60,621 bases of DNA from an uncultured Lachnospiraceae bacterium (GTDB taxonomy: Bacteria > Bacillota > Clostridia > Lachnospirales > Lachnospiraceae): assembly GCA_934385475.1 (NCBI GenBank), contig CAKRPS010000013.1, positions 1 to 60,621 of the forward strand, given 5' to 3'. Made by a program: the position numbers and the translations under genes. The notes beneath the pieces were generated by a model. The model was not told the origin of the DNA, made no database searches, and was given only the letters and a program-made list of their open reading frames with translations. How positions within the stretch are numbered: position 1 is the stretch's first letter; each line of letters opens with the position of its first letter. This document shows, one piece after another, positions 50,401 through 60,465 of the stretch.

Positions 50401-51474
50401 ATGAAGAGAATCGGAATGCTGACCAGCGGTGGTGACTGTCAGGCACTGAACGCTGCCATGCGTGGTGTTGTAAAGTGTCTGTTCTGTAGTGGAGAGGATG
50501 TAGAGATCTATGGTTTCCTGGATGGATACAAGGGACTGATCTACGGAGATTTCCGGATGCTGGTAGGACAGGATTTTTCAGGTATCCTGACAAAAGGTGG
50601 AACGATTCTCGGCAGCAGCAGAACTCCTTTTAAACTGATGCGTGAGCCGGATGAAAATGGACTCGATAAGGTGGAGGCTATGAAGCAGAACTATTACAAG
50701 CTGAAGCTGGATTGTCTGCTCATCCTTGGCGGAAACGGCACACATAAGACGGCAAATCTTTTGAGAGAAGAAGGGCTCAATGTTATCACATTACCCAAAA
50801 CGATCGACAATGATCTGTGGGGAACGGACATGACCTTCGGCTTCCAGAGTGCGGTCAACATAGCGACAGAGTGTATAGACTGTATCCATACGACAGCGTC
50901 CTCCCATGGACGGATTTTTATTGTCGAGGTTATGGGACATAAGGTGGGATGGTTGACTTTGAATGCCGGAATCGCAGGAGGAGCGGATATTATCCTGATT
51001 CCGGAGATTCCTTATGATATAGATAAGGTGATTGCTGCCATCGATGAACGTGCGGCGAGAGGGTCCAAATTTACGATCATGGCAGTGGCAGAGGGTGCCA
51101 TTTCCAAAGAGGACGCGAAACTCTCCAAGAAAGAGTATCGTGAGAAAATGAAGAATTATCCGTATCCGTCTGTCTCTTATGAGGTGGCAGATCAGATTCA
51201 GAAAAAGACCGGAAAAGAAGTGCGCGTTACCGTTCCGGGACATACACAGAGAGGTGGAAGCCCCTGTCCGTATGACCGCGTATTTGCTACCAGACTTGGC
51301 GCAGAGGCAGGTAAGCTTATCTTACAGGGAGAGTACGGCTTCATGGTAGGTTACAAAAACCGGGAGATCGTCCGTGTTCCGCTTGAGGAGGTTGCCGGCA
51401 AACTGAAGATGCTTGCACCGGATGCAACCATCGTTCAGGAGGCTAAGATGGTAGGCATCAGCTTCGGAGATTAA
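50401..51474 (+). CDS. 6-phosphofructokinase (group III-like, ATP or PPi)
   Basis: 357 residues of the phosphofructokinase fold: MLTSGGDCQALNAAMRG, GGNGTHKTA, PKTIDNDLWGTDMTFGF, GHTQRGGSP. The position equal to E. coli Gly104 is Gly (GGNG), as in ATP enzymes, while position 124 is Lys (PKTIDND), as in PPi enzymes. This mixed signature marks the group III clade, where the phosphoryl donor cannot be read from sequence. It phosphorylates fructose 6-phosphate in glycolysis and may help sedoheptulose phosphate use in pentose metabolism. Confidence 0.92.
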   Translation: MKRIGMLTSGGDCQALNAAMRGVVKCLFCSGEDVEIYGFLDGYKGLIYGDFRMLVGQDFSGILTKGGTILGSSRTPFKLMREPDENGLDKVEAMKQNYYKLKLDCLLILGGNGTHKTANLLREEGLNVITLPKTIDNDLWGTDMTFGFQSAVNIATECIDCIHTTASSHGRIFIVEVMGHKVGWLTLNAGIAGGADIILIPEIPYDIDKVIAAIDERAARGSKFTIMAVAEGAISKEDAKLSKKEYREKMKNYPYPSVSYEVADQIQKKTGKEVRVTVPGHTQRGGSPCPYDRVFATRLGAEAGKLILQGEYGFMVGYKNREIVRVPLEEVAGKLKMLAPDATIVQEAKMVGISFGD

Positions 51475-51501
51475 CAGGATAGGAAGGGCTTGGTTGCCTA
51501 T

Positions 51502-53070
51502 ATGTCATATACAGCATTATATCGTAAGTTCCGCCCGGATTGCTTTGAGGATGTAAAAGGGCAGGAACACATTGTAACAACATTAAAAAATCAGATCAAG
51601 GCGCAGAGAATCGGACATGCGTATCTGTTCTGTGGAACCAGAGGTACCGGAAAGACGACGATTGCCAAAATATTTGCAAAGGCGGTCAACTGTGAGAATC
51701 CGGTGGATGGAAGCCCCTGTGGGGAATGTGCGACCTGTAAAGCGATCGCATCCGGGGCATCCATGAATGTTATTGAGATCGATGCGGCTTCCAACAATGG
51801 TGTGGATAATATCCGGGAGATTGTGGAAGAGGTATCCTATTCCCCGACGGCAGGAAAGTATAAGGTTTATATTATTGATGAGGTTCATATGCTGTCTATA
51901 GGTGCGTTTAATGCGCTCTTAAAGACACTGGAGGAACCGCCGTCCTATGTGATTTTTATTCTGGCTACGACAGAGGTTCACAAGATTCCGATCACTATTT
52001 TGTCAAGGTGTCAGCGGTATGATTTTCGGAGAATTACCATTGATACCATTGCGGACAGACTGCGGGAACTGATGGACAAGGAACAGGTTGAGGTGGAGGA
52101 CAAAGCGCTTCGCTATGTGGCAAAGACTGCGGATGGTTCCATGCGTGACGCACTTAGCCTTTTGGATCAGTGTATTGCATTTCACTTTGGACAGGAGCTT
52201 ACCTACGATAAGGTCCTGGATGTATTGGGGGCAGTTGATACAGAGGTTTTCAGCAGGCTTTTGAGAGCGGTGCTGGACTGTGATGTGACTGCCTGTATCG
52301 GTCTGCTCGAAGAGATGGTTATGCAGGGGCGTGAACTGACACAGTTTGTAACGGACTTTACATGGTATCTGCGAAATCTGCTTCTGTTGAAAACTTCGGA
52401 TGATATTGAGGATGTGATTGATGTATCAACCGACAATCTCATCAGACTCAAAGAGGAAGCACAGATGGCAGATTCTGATGCGATTATGCGTTATATCCGT
52501 ATCTTTTCAGAACTGTCCGGACAGATCCGATATGCTTCGCAGAAGCGGATACAGATTGAAATTGCACTGATCAAGCTGTGCCGGCCTGAGATGGAAAAGG
52601 ACTACGGCTCTGTTCTGGATCGTGTGCGGGTTCTTGAGGAGAAGCTGGAAAAGGGAATTGTCATGGCACCGGCTGAGGGGTATGCGGGAGAAAACAAGCA
52701 GACCAATGCACCGGTTTTGAACAAGGAGCGACCGGCACTGCCAAAGGCTATCCCGGAGGATGTGCAGAAAGTGGTGGAGAGCTGGCCTAACATTGTGGCA
52801 CAGACAGCAATGCCAATGAAGCAGTATTTGAAGGCAGCAAAACTGAGTCTTGGCGGTGACAACAAGCTGATGGTGGTTGTGGAGGATGGCCTTGCGTCTG
52901 ATTATTTCCTGAAACAGGAGGGGCACAAGGAACTGCTGGTACAGGTATTGTCAGAAGCGGTAGGGAAAGAGATTGATGTGACGATACAGAGCGTGCAGAG
53001 CAGAGAAGTCTTTGAACAGAATTATGTAGATCTCACACAGATCAATTTCGAGATAGAGGAAGAAGAATAA
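51502..53070 (+). CDS. dnaX: DNA polymerase III subunit gamma/tau
   Basis: 522 residues. The clamp-loader ATPase domain has Walker A GTRGTGKT, a four-Cys zinc module (CENPVDGSPCGECATC), Walker B IIDEVHML and sensor 1 ATTEVHKIP. The C-terminal domain III and a short tau-like tail follow. Full start MSYTALYRKFRP is family-typical; TTG 51490 is an alternative. It is followed by ybaB and recR, the standard order. Confidence 0.96.
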   Translation: MSYTALYRKFRPDCFEDVKGQEHIVTTLKNQIKAQRIGHAYLFCGTRGTGKTTIAKIFAKAVNCENPVDGSPCGECATCKAIASGASMNVIEIDAASNNGVDNIREIVEEVSYSPTAGKYKVYIIDEVHMLSIGAFNALLKTLEEPPSYVIFILATTEVHKIPITILSRCQRYDFRRITIDTIADRLRELMDKEQVEVEDKALRYVAKTADGSMRDALSLLDQCIAFHFGQELTYDKVLDVLGAVDTEVFSRLLRAVLDCDVTACIGLLEEMVMQGRELTQFVTDFTWYLRNLLLLKTSDDIEDVIDVSTDNLIRLKEEAQMADSDAIMRYIRIFSELSGQIRYASQKRIQIEIALIKLCRPEMEKDYGSVLDRVRVLEEKLEKGIVMAPAEGYAGENKQTNAPVLNKERPALPKAIPEDVQKVVESWPNIVAQTAMPMKQYLKAAKLSLGGDNKLMVVVEDGLASDYFLKQEGHKELLVQVLSEAVGKEIDVTIQSVQSREVFEQNYVDLTQINFEIEEEE

Positions 53071-53088
53071 TAACAGGAGGAAAATAAA

Positions 53089-53442
53089 ATGGCAAAACGT
53101 GGAGGATTTCCGGGAGGCGGAATGCCCGGTAACATGAATAATCTGATGAAGCAGGCGCAGAGAATGCAGCGTCAGATGGAGGAGAATCAGAAAGAACTCG
53201 AAGAGAAAGAATTTACAGCAAAAGCAGGAGGCGGAGCTGTGGAGGTGACTGTCACCGGCAAAAAGGAGATCACTAAGATCAAGCTTTCGGAGGAAGTAGT
53301 AGATCCCGAGGATATTGAAATGCTGGAGGATCTTGTGATGGCAGCGACAAACGAGGCTCTTCGTATGGCTGAGGAGGCAAGTGCTGAAGCGATGAATAAG
53401 ATGACAGGCGGTCTGGGACTTGGCGGAGGCTTTCCGTTCTAA
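53089..53442 (+). CDS. YbaB/EbfC nucleoid-associated protein
   Basis: 117 residues. A Gly-rich, Met-rich N-terminus ([20 protein letters not shown]) precedes the core YbaB fold, with [35 protein letters not shown]. The protein binds DNA as a dimer. AGGAGG precedes the ATG. The stop overlaps recR by one base. Confidence 0.95.
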   Translation: MAKRGGFPGGGMPGNMNNLMKQAQRMQRQMEENQKELEEKEFTAKAGGGAVEVTVTGKKEITKIKLSEEVVDPEDIEMLEDLVMAATNEALRMAEEASAEAMNKMTGGLGLGGGFPF

Positions 53443-54038
53443 TGGATCTGTATAGTGGGTACATCAATAAGTTAATCGACGAACTGGCGGGACTTCCGGG
53501 CATAGGATCAAAGTCAGCGCAACGGCTGGCCTTTCACCTGATCAATATGCCTAAGCCGAGAGTTGAGAGGCTTGCCAAGGCGATTCTGGAGGCCAAGGAA
53601 AATGTGCGCTATTGCAGCGAGTGTTATACGCTTACGGACAGTGAGGTGTGTCCGATCTGCGCGAACATGAACCGCGACCATTCTACGATTATGGTAGTGG
53701 AAAATACCAGAGATCTGGCGGCTTACGAGAAGACCGGAAAGTATGATGGTGTTTATCATGTTCTGCATGGAGCGATTTCTCCGATGCTGGGAATTGGCCC
53801 TGGTGATATCCGACTGAAGGAGCTGATCAAACGCCTGGAGGGGGATGTAAAAGAGGTTATTATTGCGACAAATTCCAGCCTTGAGGGTGAGACTACGGCA
53901 ATGTATATCAGTAAGCTGATAAAACCGACCGGCGTGAAGGTTACGAGGATCGCAAGCGGGGTTCCTGTGGGGGGAGACCTCGAGTATATCGATGAGGTGA
54001 CCTTGCTGCGCGCTTTGGAAGGCAGAGTGGAACTGTAG
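53442..54038 (+). CDS. recR: Recombination protein RecR
   Basis: 198 residues, normal length. N-terminal HhH ([19 protein letters not shown]), zinc finger [16 protein letters not shown] and a Toprim domain ([21 protein letters not shown]). RecR works with RecFO to load RecA at gaps. It begins in the stop codon of ybaB (TAATG). Confidence 0.96.
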   Translation: MDLYSGYINKLIDELAGLPGIGSKSAQRLAFHLINMPKPRVERLAKAILEAKENVRYCSECYTLTDSEVCPICANMNRDHSTIMVVENTRDLAAYEKTGKYDGVYHVLHGAISPMLGIGPGDIRLKELIKRLEGDVKEVIIATNSSLEGETTAMYISKLIKPTGVKVTRIASGVPVGGDLEYIDEVTLLRALEGRVEL

Positions 54039-54080
54039 GCTTCAGAAAATACAGAGTATTATGTTAAAGAGAGGTATTAT

Positions 54081-56204
54081 ATGGGAATTACACAGATCAG
54101 CAAATACAAACTGGGGGATATGGAAGCATATTATTTTCTGGACGAAGAGCAGCAGGTTGCGGAATGGATGCTTCTTCCTGAGGGAATGAAAGAACCGGTC
54201 TGGGAGGACAAAAAGCAGAATATTGATCCAATGATTCAGCTGAAACTGGTCGGTGATGCTTATGCTTCGTCCTATGCGGGCGGCTCCACGATGAGGCAGA
54301 GTGAGAGCTGCTATAAGATGAAGTATGACAGGCAGGAAAAGACGGAAACCGATGAAAAGGTTGTGATCCGTACTTTTTGCAGGGATGAGAGAGGATATGA
54401 GGCTGTACATAATCTTGTCTGGATCAGGGGAGAGAAAACGGTCCGAAGCTTTGTAACCTTTTTAAATAAGAGTGAAGGAACCGTTACGCTCGAAAAGCTT
54501 GACAGCTTTGATCTGGGAGGCATCACTCCTTATGTGGAAGGAGATGCGCATGAACAGCTTTATATGTACCGCGTCAGAGGTGTATGGAGCGAAGAGGGAA
54601 GGCTGGAAGTCATACCGTTAGAGGACATTCAGCTGGAGCCGTCCTGGGTTCCGGGACATGCGATCCGCTGTGAGAGATTCGGCGGAATAGGATCTCTTCC
54701 GGTTAATAAGTTTTTCCCGTATCTTGTGATGGAAGATCGGAAGACAGGGGTGTTCTGGGGAGCCCAGATCGCACATAACGCTTCCTGGGAAATGGAAGTA
54801 TTCCGGAGAGATGAAGCGGTATCTATCGGAGGAGGACTTGCTGACAGAGACTTTGGACACTGGTATAAGAAGGCGGCAGCCGGAGAGTCTTTCACTACGC
54901 CGGAGGCGATTCTGACCGTTGCCAGAGACAATTCGATCGACGCCTTTTCACAGAGACTGACATCGGGACAGGTTCGCGCAGTGGAGAATGGACCGGCATG
55001 TGAGCAGGAGTTACCTGTTATTTTTAATGAGTACTGTACTACATGGGGAAATCCTTCCCATGAAAATATCTGTAATATTGTAGATGCGTTGAAAGGACAT
55101 GGTTTATCCTATTTTGTGATAGACTGCGGATGGTATAAAGAGGATGGCGTACCGTGGGGAGACTCCATGGGAGACTACAATCCCTCAGTTACTCTTTTTC
55201 CGGATGGACTGGATAAGACAGTGGCAAAGATCCGCGATGCGGGGATGAAGCCGGGAATCTGGTTTGAGATAGACAATGTAGGATGTAAGGCAAAGGCATA
55301 TCAAAAGACGGATCTGCTGCTCAAGAGAGACGGAGAAGTTCTTACAACACTGACCAGACGATTCTGGGATATGAGAAAACCGGAAGTGATCGATTATCTG
55401 TCGGAGAAGGTAATAGGATTGCTGAATCATTATGGCTTTGAATATATGAAGATGGACTATAATGACACGATCGGCATTGGCTGTGACGGGGCAGAATCGC
55501 TCGGAGAAGGACTTCGGCAGAATATGGAAGCCTCTGTACATTTTATTGAAAAGATCAAGGAAAATGTGCCGGGAATTATTTTGGAAAACTGTGCATCAGG
55601 CGGGCATAAGCTGCAGCCTGAAATGATGGGACGGACGGCGATGGCATCTTTCTCGGATGCGCACGAATGTGAAGAGATACCGGTTATTGCGGCAAATCTG
55701 CATCGGGTTATCCTGCCGAGACAGAGTCAGATCTGGGCAGTTATCCGGGAGAGCGACAGCACACAGAGGATTGTTTATTCTGTTGCAGCCGGACTTCTGG
55801 GCAGATTATGCCTGTCAGGAGATGTGACACACTTAACGAAGGAACAGTGGGACGCGATTGACCGGGGTATTACTTTCTATAAAAAGGCGGCTCCTATAAT
55901 CAGAGATGGTGTCTCCCATTTAGGCGGAACAGAGTTAAAGAGCTGGCGTCATCTGGAAGGCTGGCAGAGCGTATTCCGTGAGACGGAGAAAGAAGTTCTC
56001 ATTGTAATTCACACGTTTGCGGGAGAATTGCCGGAAAATCTCGAAATTGATCTGGGAGAAGACGGAAACTATACCATAGCTGACAGGTACTGCGATGAGG
56101 CAGACCTTTCTGTAGTGGAAACAGCAAAGGCAGAGAGTGGAAAACTTATTTGCCGGTCTTTTGGAAACTGGAAGGCGGCAGCCTTTTTGCTGAAAAGGAA
56201 CTAA
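54081..56204 (+). CDS. GH36-family alpha-galactosidase
   Basis: 707 residues with N-terminal beta-sandwich, catalytic TIM barrel and C-terminal beta domain. The probable nucleophile is the Asp in MKMDYND near residue 459, and the acid/base is probably the Asp in SFSDAHE near 526; FVIDCGWY is the strand 1 signature. The usual CSSGGGRxD pattern is CASGGHKLQPEM here, marking a divergent GH36 subgroup, so specificity for alpha-galactoside versus related sugars is not certain. No signal peptide: cytoplasmic. Aldose 1-epimerase follows. Confidence 0.87.
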   Translation: MGITQISKYKLGDMEAYYFLDEEQQVAEWMLLPEGMKEPVWEDKKQNIDPMIQLKLVGDAYASSYAGGSTMRQSESCYKMKYDRQEKTETDEKVVIRTFCRDERGYEAVHNLVWIRGEKTVRSFVTFLNKSEGTVTLEKLDSFDLGGITPYVEGDAHEQLYMYRVRGVWSEEGRLEVIPLEDIQLEPSWVPGHAIRCERFGGIGSLPVNKFFPYLVMEDRKTGVFWGAQIAHNASWEMEVFRRDEAVSIGGGLADRDFGHWYKKAAAGESFTTPEAILTVARDNSIDAFSQRLTSGQVRAVENGPACEQELPVIFNEYCTTWGNPSHENICNIVDALKGHGLSYFVIDCGWYKEDGVPWGDSMGDYNPSVTLFPDGLDKTVAKIRDAGMKPGIWFEIDNVGCKAKAYQKTDLLLKRDGEVLTTLTRRFWDMRKPEVIDYLSEKVIGLLNHYGFEYMKMDYNDTIGIGCDGAESLGEGLRQNMEASVHFIEKIKENVPGIILENCASGGHKLQPEMMGRTAMASFSDAHECEEIPVIAANLHRVILPRQSQIWAVIRESDSTQRIVYSVAAGLLGRLCLSGDVTHLTKEQWDAIDRGITFYKKAAPIIRDGVSHLGGTELKSWRHLEGWQSVFRETEKEVLIVIHTFAGELPENLEIDLGEDGNYTIADRYCDEADLSVVETAKAESGKLICRSFGNWKAAAFLLKRN

Positions 56205-56276
56205 CGATAGTGAAAAGAATGATTGCCAGGGTTACCCTGTCGATTATAGGATGAAAGAGATAAAGGAGGCTATACA

Positions 56277-57323
56277 ATGGGTGTGGTAAAAGAAAAGTTT
56301 GGAGTTACCAAATGCGGCAAGGATATTTATATCTATACCTTGAGCAATGCAAACGGTGTAAAGGCCAGAGTTATGAATTATGGAGCGAATCTGGTGAGTC
56401 TGGAAGTACCGGATAAGAACGGTAAGGTACAGGATGTCGTTCTGGGATTTGATAACCTGGAGGGCTATTATGGAAACGGAAGCTTTTTTGGTGCGGTGAT
56501 CGGACCAAGCGCAAACCGTATTGCAGGAGCCAGCTTTGAGATAGATGGCAAGACCTATCAGCTTGCGGTAAATGATGGGCCTAATAATCTGCACAGCGAT
56601 ATGAACGAAGGCTACCATAAGCGTGTATGGAATGCTGAAGAGGGAACGGACAGTGTTACTTTTACGTTGGAGGCAAAAGACGGCGAACTGGGATTTCCCG
56701 CCAACAAGAAGGTAACGATGACCTATAGTCTTTCTGCTGATAATGCGTTGAAGCTTCATTATCATGTGACAGCGGATGCCAAAACGATTGTAAATATGAC
56801 AAATCATTCATACTTTAACCTTGCCGGACAGGGGAATGGTAAAATTGAGAATCACTTGTTGCAGATTAAGGCTTCTCATTATACGCCGGTAGTTGCAGGA
56901 GCCATTCCAACAGGAGAGATAGCGCCTGTTAAGGGAACCCCGATGGATTTTACGCAGCTTAAGCCGGTTGGACAGGATATCCGTGCTGATTTTGAACAGC
57001 TGAAACTTGTGCAGGGATATGATCATAACTACGTTATTGATGATGCGAATGGTACGCTGAAGGAAATTGCGACCTTAAAGGATCCTGAAAGCGGAAGAGT
57101 TATGAAGGTGTTTACCGATCTTCCGGGAGTACAGTTCTATGCCGGAAACTGTATTGGTGTGGAAAAGGGAAAGGGTGGAATTACCTATGAGCCCAGAATG
57201 GCACTTTGCCTTGAGACACAGTATTATCCGGATAATATTCATCAGCCGGAATTCCCGCAGGCTGTTTTCGGTCCCGGAAAGGATTATGACAGTACAACGG
57301 TATATCAGTTCTTTACTGAGTAA
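56277..57323 (+). CDS. galM: Aldose 1-epimerase (mutarotase)
   Basis: 348 residues. Motifs: NYGANLVSLEVPDKNG, GPSANRIAGASF (substrate Arg), NLHSDMNEG, NMTNHSYFNLAG (catalytic His), GYDHNYVID, and the catalytic Glu in CLETQYYPD. GalM interconverts alpha and beta sugar anomers, helping galactose or arabinose released by hydrolases enter kinases and isomerases. It forms a small unit with the GH36 gene, 72 bases apart, ending at the terminator below. Confidence 0.95.
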   Translation: MGVVKEKFGVTKCGKDIYIYTLSNANGVKARVMNYGANLVSLEVPDKNGKVQDVVLGFDNLEGYYGNGSFFGAVIGPSANRIAGASFEIDGKTYQLAVNDGPNNLHSDMNEGYHKRVWNAEEGTDSVTFTLEAKDGELGFPANKKVTMTYSLSADNALKLHYHVTADAKTIVNMTNHSYFNLAGQGNGKIENHLLQIKASHYTPVVAGAIPTGEIAPVKGTPMDFTQLKPVGQDIRADFEQLKLVQGYDHNYVIDDANGTLKEIATLKDPESGRVMKVFTDLPGVQFYAGNCIGVEKGKGGITYEPRMALCLETQYYPDNIHQPEFPQAVFGPGKDYDSTTVYQFFTE

Positions 57324-57356
57324 TATGTTTTTAGAAAGACAAATAAGATTAGAAAG

Positions 57357-57392
57357 CTCCCTGAATTTATTTCATGATTTCAGGGAGTTTTT
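57357..57392 (+). terminator. Terminator of the GH36-galM unit
   Basis: CTCCCTGAA and TTCAGGGAG form a perfect 9-bp stem (13-nt loop) followed by five T residues. Confidence 0.9.
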
Positions 57393-57496
57393 ATATTGTG
57401 TAACAAACCTTTTTGCGTCGCGTATTTTGCCTATTTTTTTAAGAAGCTTGTGCTAGATTAAAAGGGACAATCAGAAGACAGGAAAGGGGTGGAAGT

Positions 57497-58546
57497 GTGG
57501 AAAAGCCGGAAACGATCATCCACAAAGGGGGCAAAGAGGAAAAATACAGTATTTACCTGGAAGGGTATGTACTTTCGTACTTGCAGGACATGGCGAAGGA
57601 CGAGAAGTCAGTGCTTTTTTATGGATATAAGGATGGCAGGAAATATGCGATATGGGGTGCCGGAAAATGCGAAGACAGTACTTTTTTTAAAGAATATGAA
57701 CTTCTGAACGAAATTTCCTGTGAATGGACAGAAGAGGGATTGATTTTGTCTGTTGATGAGGGAAACGGGAAATATACGCTGGATGGCTATGATATTTTTT
57801 ATGGGTCAAATGAAGGCATGCAGAATTGTATTCTGAAGATGCGCCAGGAGCAGAAAGCGCAACCTGATATCAACTGCCGAAAAAAGGTGGCGGTTGAAGA
57901 GATGCCGAAGGAGGCAGAAGAGATCATCAGGAGAACGGGGCGGTTACACGGATGGATTTCGATGCAGCTCTGTGGGTTGTTTATTCTTCTGTGTGCGATC
58001 GTTATCACATCGACAGACAGTTATGATAAGCTGCTGAAATTGGGAAAGACGACCAAAGAAGTTTTCTTTGCTATGGAAAATCAGACCGTCCGGGAAGAGG
58101 GAGAACCGGCGTCGTCTTTTGCGGAAAGAGAGCCGCAAGAAGAGCCGTGGCAGGTGCCGGTAAAAGATATGAAGGAGGAAAAAACAGAGAAACCGGAGAA
58201 TACAGAGCAGGAAGAGACAGAGGAAGAAAAAGAAGCAGACGAAGAGAAAATCGACGAGATACAGCCGGAGCAGGAAGCTGAAACGGACGAAGCACAATCG
58301 GCCGGGCAGCAAAATGAAGGGGATCAGGAAATTGCAAAAGTGGATGAGTCCGGGACGATACAGGAGGACACGGAAGCACTTTCGAGGAATTTGACCAGAT
58401 ATTATGAGGTGGAAAAAGGTGATACCCTGTATACAATCTGCAGAGAAATATATGGAGATCTTTCGCAGGTGGAGAAGATCTGCGAGATAAACGGAATAGA
58501 AGATCCTGATGAAATAGGTTATGGACAGAAAATTATTCTTCCCTAA
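57497..58546 (+). CDS. Membrane-anchored LysM-domain protein
   Basis: 349 residues. About 145 N-terminal cytoplasmic residues of unrecognised fold, one membrane helix (about 152-172), a very acidic low-complexity region (Glu/Gln, about 195-295) and a C-terminal LysM domain (EVEKGDTLYTICREIYGD to QKIILP) that binds peptidoglycan. It should bridge membrane and cell wall. The GTG at 57497 follows AAAGGGG. The N-terminal part may sense or scaffold cell-wall work; no partner is evident. Confidence 0.82.
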   Translation: MEKPETIIHKGGKEEKYSIYLEGYVLSYLQDMAKDEKSVLFYGYKDGRKYAIWGAGKCEDSTFFKEYELLNEISCEWTEEGLILSVDEGNGKYTLDGYDIFYGSNEGMQNCILKMRQEQKAQPDINCRKKVAVEEMPKEAEEIIRRTGRLHGWISMQLCGLFILLCAIVITSTDSYDKLLKLGKTTKEVFFAMENQTVREEGEPASSFAEREPQEEPWQVPVKDMKEEKTEKPENTEQEETEEEKEADEEKIDEIQPEQEAETDEAQSAGQQNEGDQEIAKVDESGTIQEDTEALSRNLTRYYEVEKGDTLYTICREIYGDLSQVEKICEINGIEDPDEIGYGQKIILP

Positions 58547-58614
58547 TAGACTGGCATATTGAAAAGTGCTATGCTATTCTAGTTGTATCAAACAAATTAG
58601 TGGAAGGTTATCAT

Positions 58615-59817
58615 ATGCCGAACGTCAGAGAATATTTAAAAAAGAGAAAAGAACGTACTGACGATAAGCCGCGTGTCAGCTACCGGGAGAAGATCAAAAG
58701 CCACAGATTTACGATTTTTTACCGCACGGTGCTTGTGATATTACTTGTGGTGGCAGCCGGGGCAGCATTTTATATCCAATGGCAGAACAAGATATATACA
58801 CAGAGTACGGTATTATCCTCGGTAGAGATCAGTATCCCACAGGATACGAAGCTGATTCCCTTTTCGGGATATCTGCTGACCTATAGTAAGGATGGAGCCA
58901 GCTGTGTGGATGGCAAAGGGAACACTGTATGGAATGAAACTTTTGAGATGCAGAATCCTATGATCGATACCTGCAAGAGCGCGGCGGCGATCGGGGATTA
59001 TAACGGAAGAACCATCTATGTAGTCAATACATCACAGCTGCTGGGAAGCATCACTACCAGCAAACCGATCAGAAGTCTGTGTGTCGCCTCTAACGGTGTG
59101 GTGGCAGCGGTTCTGGATGATACCGATGTCACGTGGATTTATCTGTTCGACGCGCAGGGAAATGAACTGGTACATTTCAGGACAACCATGAAGGAGAGCG
59201 GATACCCGGTCAGTGTTTCCATCTCGCCGAGTGGGGAACTGGTCTGTGTGTCTTACCTGTTTGTGGATGGTGGGCAGATGAAAAGCAGTGTGGCGTTTTA
59301 TAATTTTGGCGCGGTTGGCCAGAACAGCACAGACAACTATGTAAGCGGCTATGATTATCTGGATGCTGTGGTTCCTGTCACAAGATTTCTGGACAACAAG
59401 TCGGTCTTTGCGGTATCGGATGACCGGATCATGTTCTTCAGCGGTGCACAAAAGCCTGTCAGCACAGCAGAATGTCTTCTCGGCGATGATGTACAGGGCG
59501 TGTACTATGGAGATGAATACATAGGACTGGTGTTCAATAGCACGGAAAGTGATAAACGGTACCGGATGGAGGTGTACCATAAATCGGGAAGCCTGTCACA
59601 GGTGCTGGAGTTTGATATAGATTACACGGACATCGTATTTTTTGAGGATCAGGTCATTATTTATAACGAAACAGAATGTCGTATCTACAGCAGCAATGGA
59701 GTAGAGAAATATGCCGGTAATTTTGAGAAGTCAGCGCTCATGCTGATACCGGCGGGGTCGAAGTACCGGTATATTGTGGTGACACCGGATTCCATTGATA
59801 CCGTAGAATTGAAATAG
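58615..59817 (+). CDS. DUF5711-like membrane-anchored beta-propeller-type protein
   Basis: 400 residues with a basic cytoplasmic start, one membrane helix (about 40-60) and an extracellular part with recurring short beta units (for example GKGNTVWNE, GDYNGRTIYVVNT, DAQGNELVHF) as in PQQ-like propellers. It appears related to the Lachnospiraceae DUF5711 family of unknown function. GGAAGG precedes ATG 58615; GTG 58600 would place the start inside that site. It is 14 bases before the CvpA-like gene. Confidence 0.75.
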   Translation: MPNVREYLKKRKERTDDKPRVSYREKIKSHRFTIFYRTVLVILLVVAAGAAFYIQWQNKIYTQSTVLSSVEISIPQDTKLIPFSGYLLTYSKDGASCVDGKGNTVWNETFEMQNPMIDTCKSAAAIGDYNGRTIYVVNTSQLLGSITTSKPIRSLCVASNGVVAAVLDDTDVTWIYLFDAQGNELVHFRTTMKESGYPVSVSISPSGELVCVSYLFVDGGQMKSSVAFYNFGAVGQNSTDNYVSGYDYLDAVVPVTRFLDNKSVFAVSDDRIMFFSGAQKPVSTAECLLGDDVQGVYYGDEYIGLVFNSTESDKRYRMEVYHKSGSLSQVLEFDIDYTDIVFFEDQVIIYNETECRIYSSNGVEKYAGNFEKSALMLIPAGSKYRYIVVTPDSIDTVELK

Positions 59818-59831
59818 AAGGAAAAAGAAAA

Positions 59832-60275
59832 ATGCAGAACTTGCAAATGAGCCTTGAAGCAGAAAAACTGATAGAAGCTATCGTAGTGGGACTTCTTATA
59901 TTATGGAGGGTGAAACGAGGATTCAGGAATGGCATCTTAAAAGAGATTGTAAATATTCTCTCCGGTTGCATTTCCCTTGCATGTCTGGTTGTGGTATTCT
60001 TCCTTGTAAGCAGTATTCTGACAAAGGCAATGAGCACCCTGACGGTTTGTATTTTGGCGTTAGTGTTTCTGGGCGTTCTGTTTAAAATATGCAACCTTAT
60101 ATTTAAACCGATTCTGGCAGTTGGAGGTGTATCTGTGATCGGCGGGGTTAATAAATTTCTCGGTGCTGTTCTTGGAGTGGTGGAGGCTTTGGCGATAGCC
60201 TATGTGATGTACCGTTTTATCATCTATTTTGATATCTACCCGCTGACTGGTTTTAAGAGCCTGGTAACGCTTTAA
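59832..60275 (+). CDS. CvpA-family membrane protein
   Basis: 147 residues with about four membrane helices and the CvpA/colicin V-production signature region (GFRNGILKEIVNILSGCISL). Function unclear; linked to biofilm or cell envelope in some species. Ribosome site AAGGAAAAAG is close to the ATG. Probably co-transcribed with the DUF5711-like gene. Confidence 0.78.
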   Translation: MQNLQMSLEAEKLIEAIVVGLLILWRVKRGFRNGILKEIVNILSGCISLACLVVVFFLVSSILTKAMSTLTVCILALVFLGVLFKICNLIFKPILAVGGVSVIGGVNKFLGAVLGVVEALAIAYVMYRFIIYFDIYPLTGFKSLVTL

Positions 60276-60358
60276 TACCATATATTGGATATCCTTTACT
60301 ACATTTTGTGGGTGGAAATACCAAACAAAAAAAACCAAAAAAAATGTTCTTAAACATG

Positions 60359-60387
60359 TTGACAAGCCCGAAAGGGAATGATATACT
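60359..60387 (+). promoter_or_regulatory. Strong promoter P1, probably of an rRNA operon
   Basis: TTGACA (60359-60364), 17-base spacer, TATACT (60382-60387), preceded by A-rich UP-like tracts (60326-60343). No open frame of interest follows before the window ends. Confidence 0.75.
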
Positions 60388-60465
60388 CAGATTCGTTGCT
60401 GAGGAAAACACAGAACAAGAGCTTTGAAAACCACTTCGGTGGAACACAAAAAAATAAAAAAGTTC

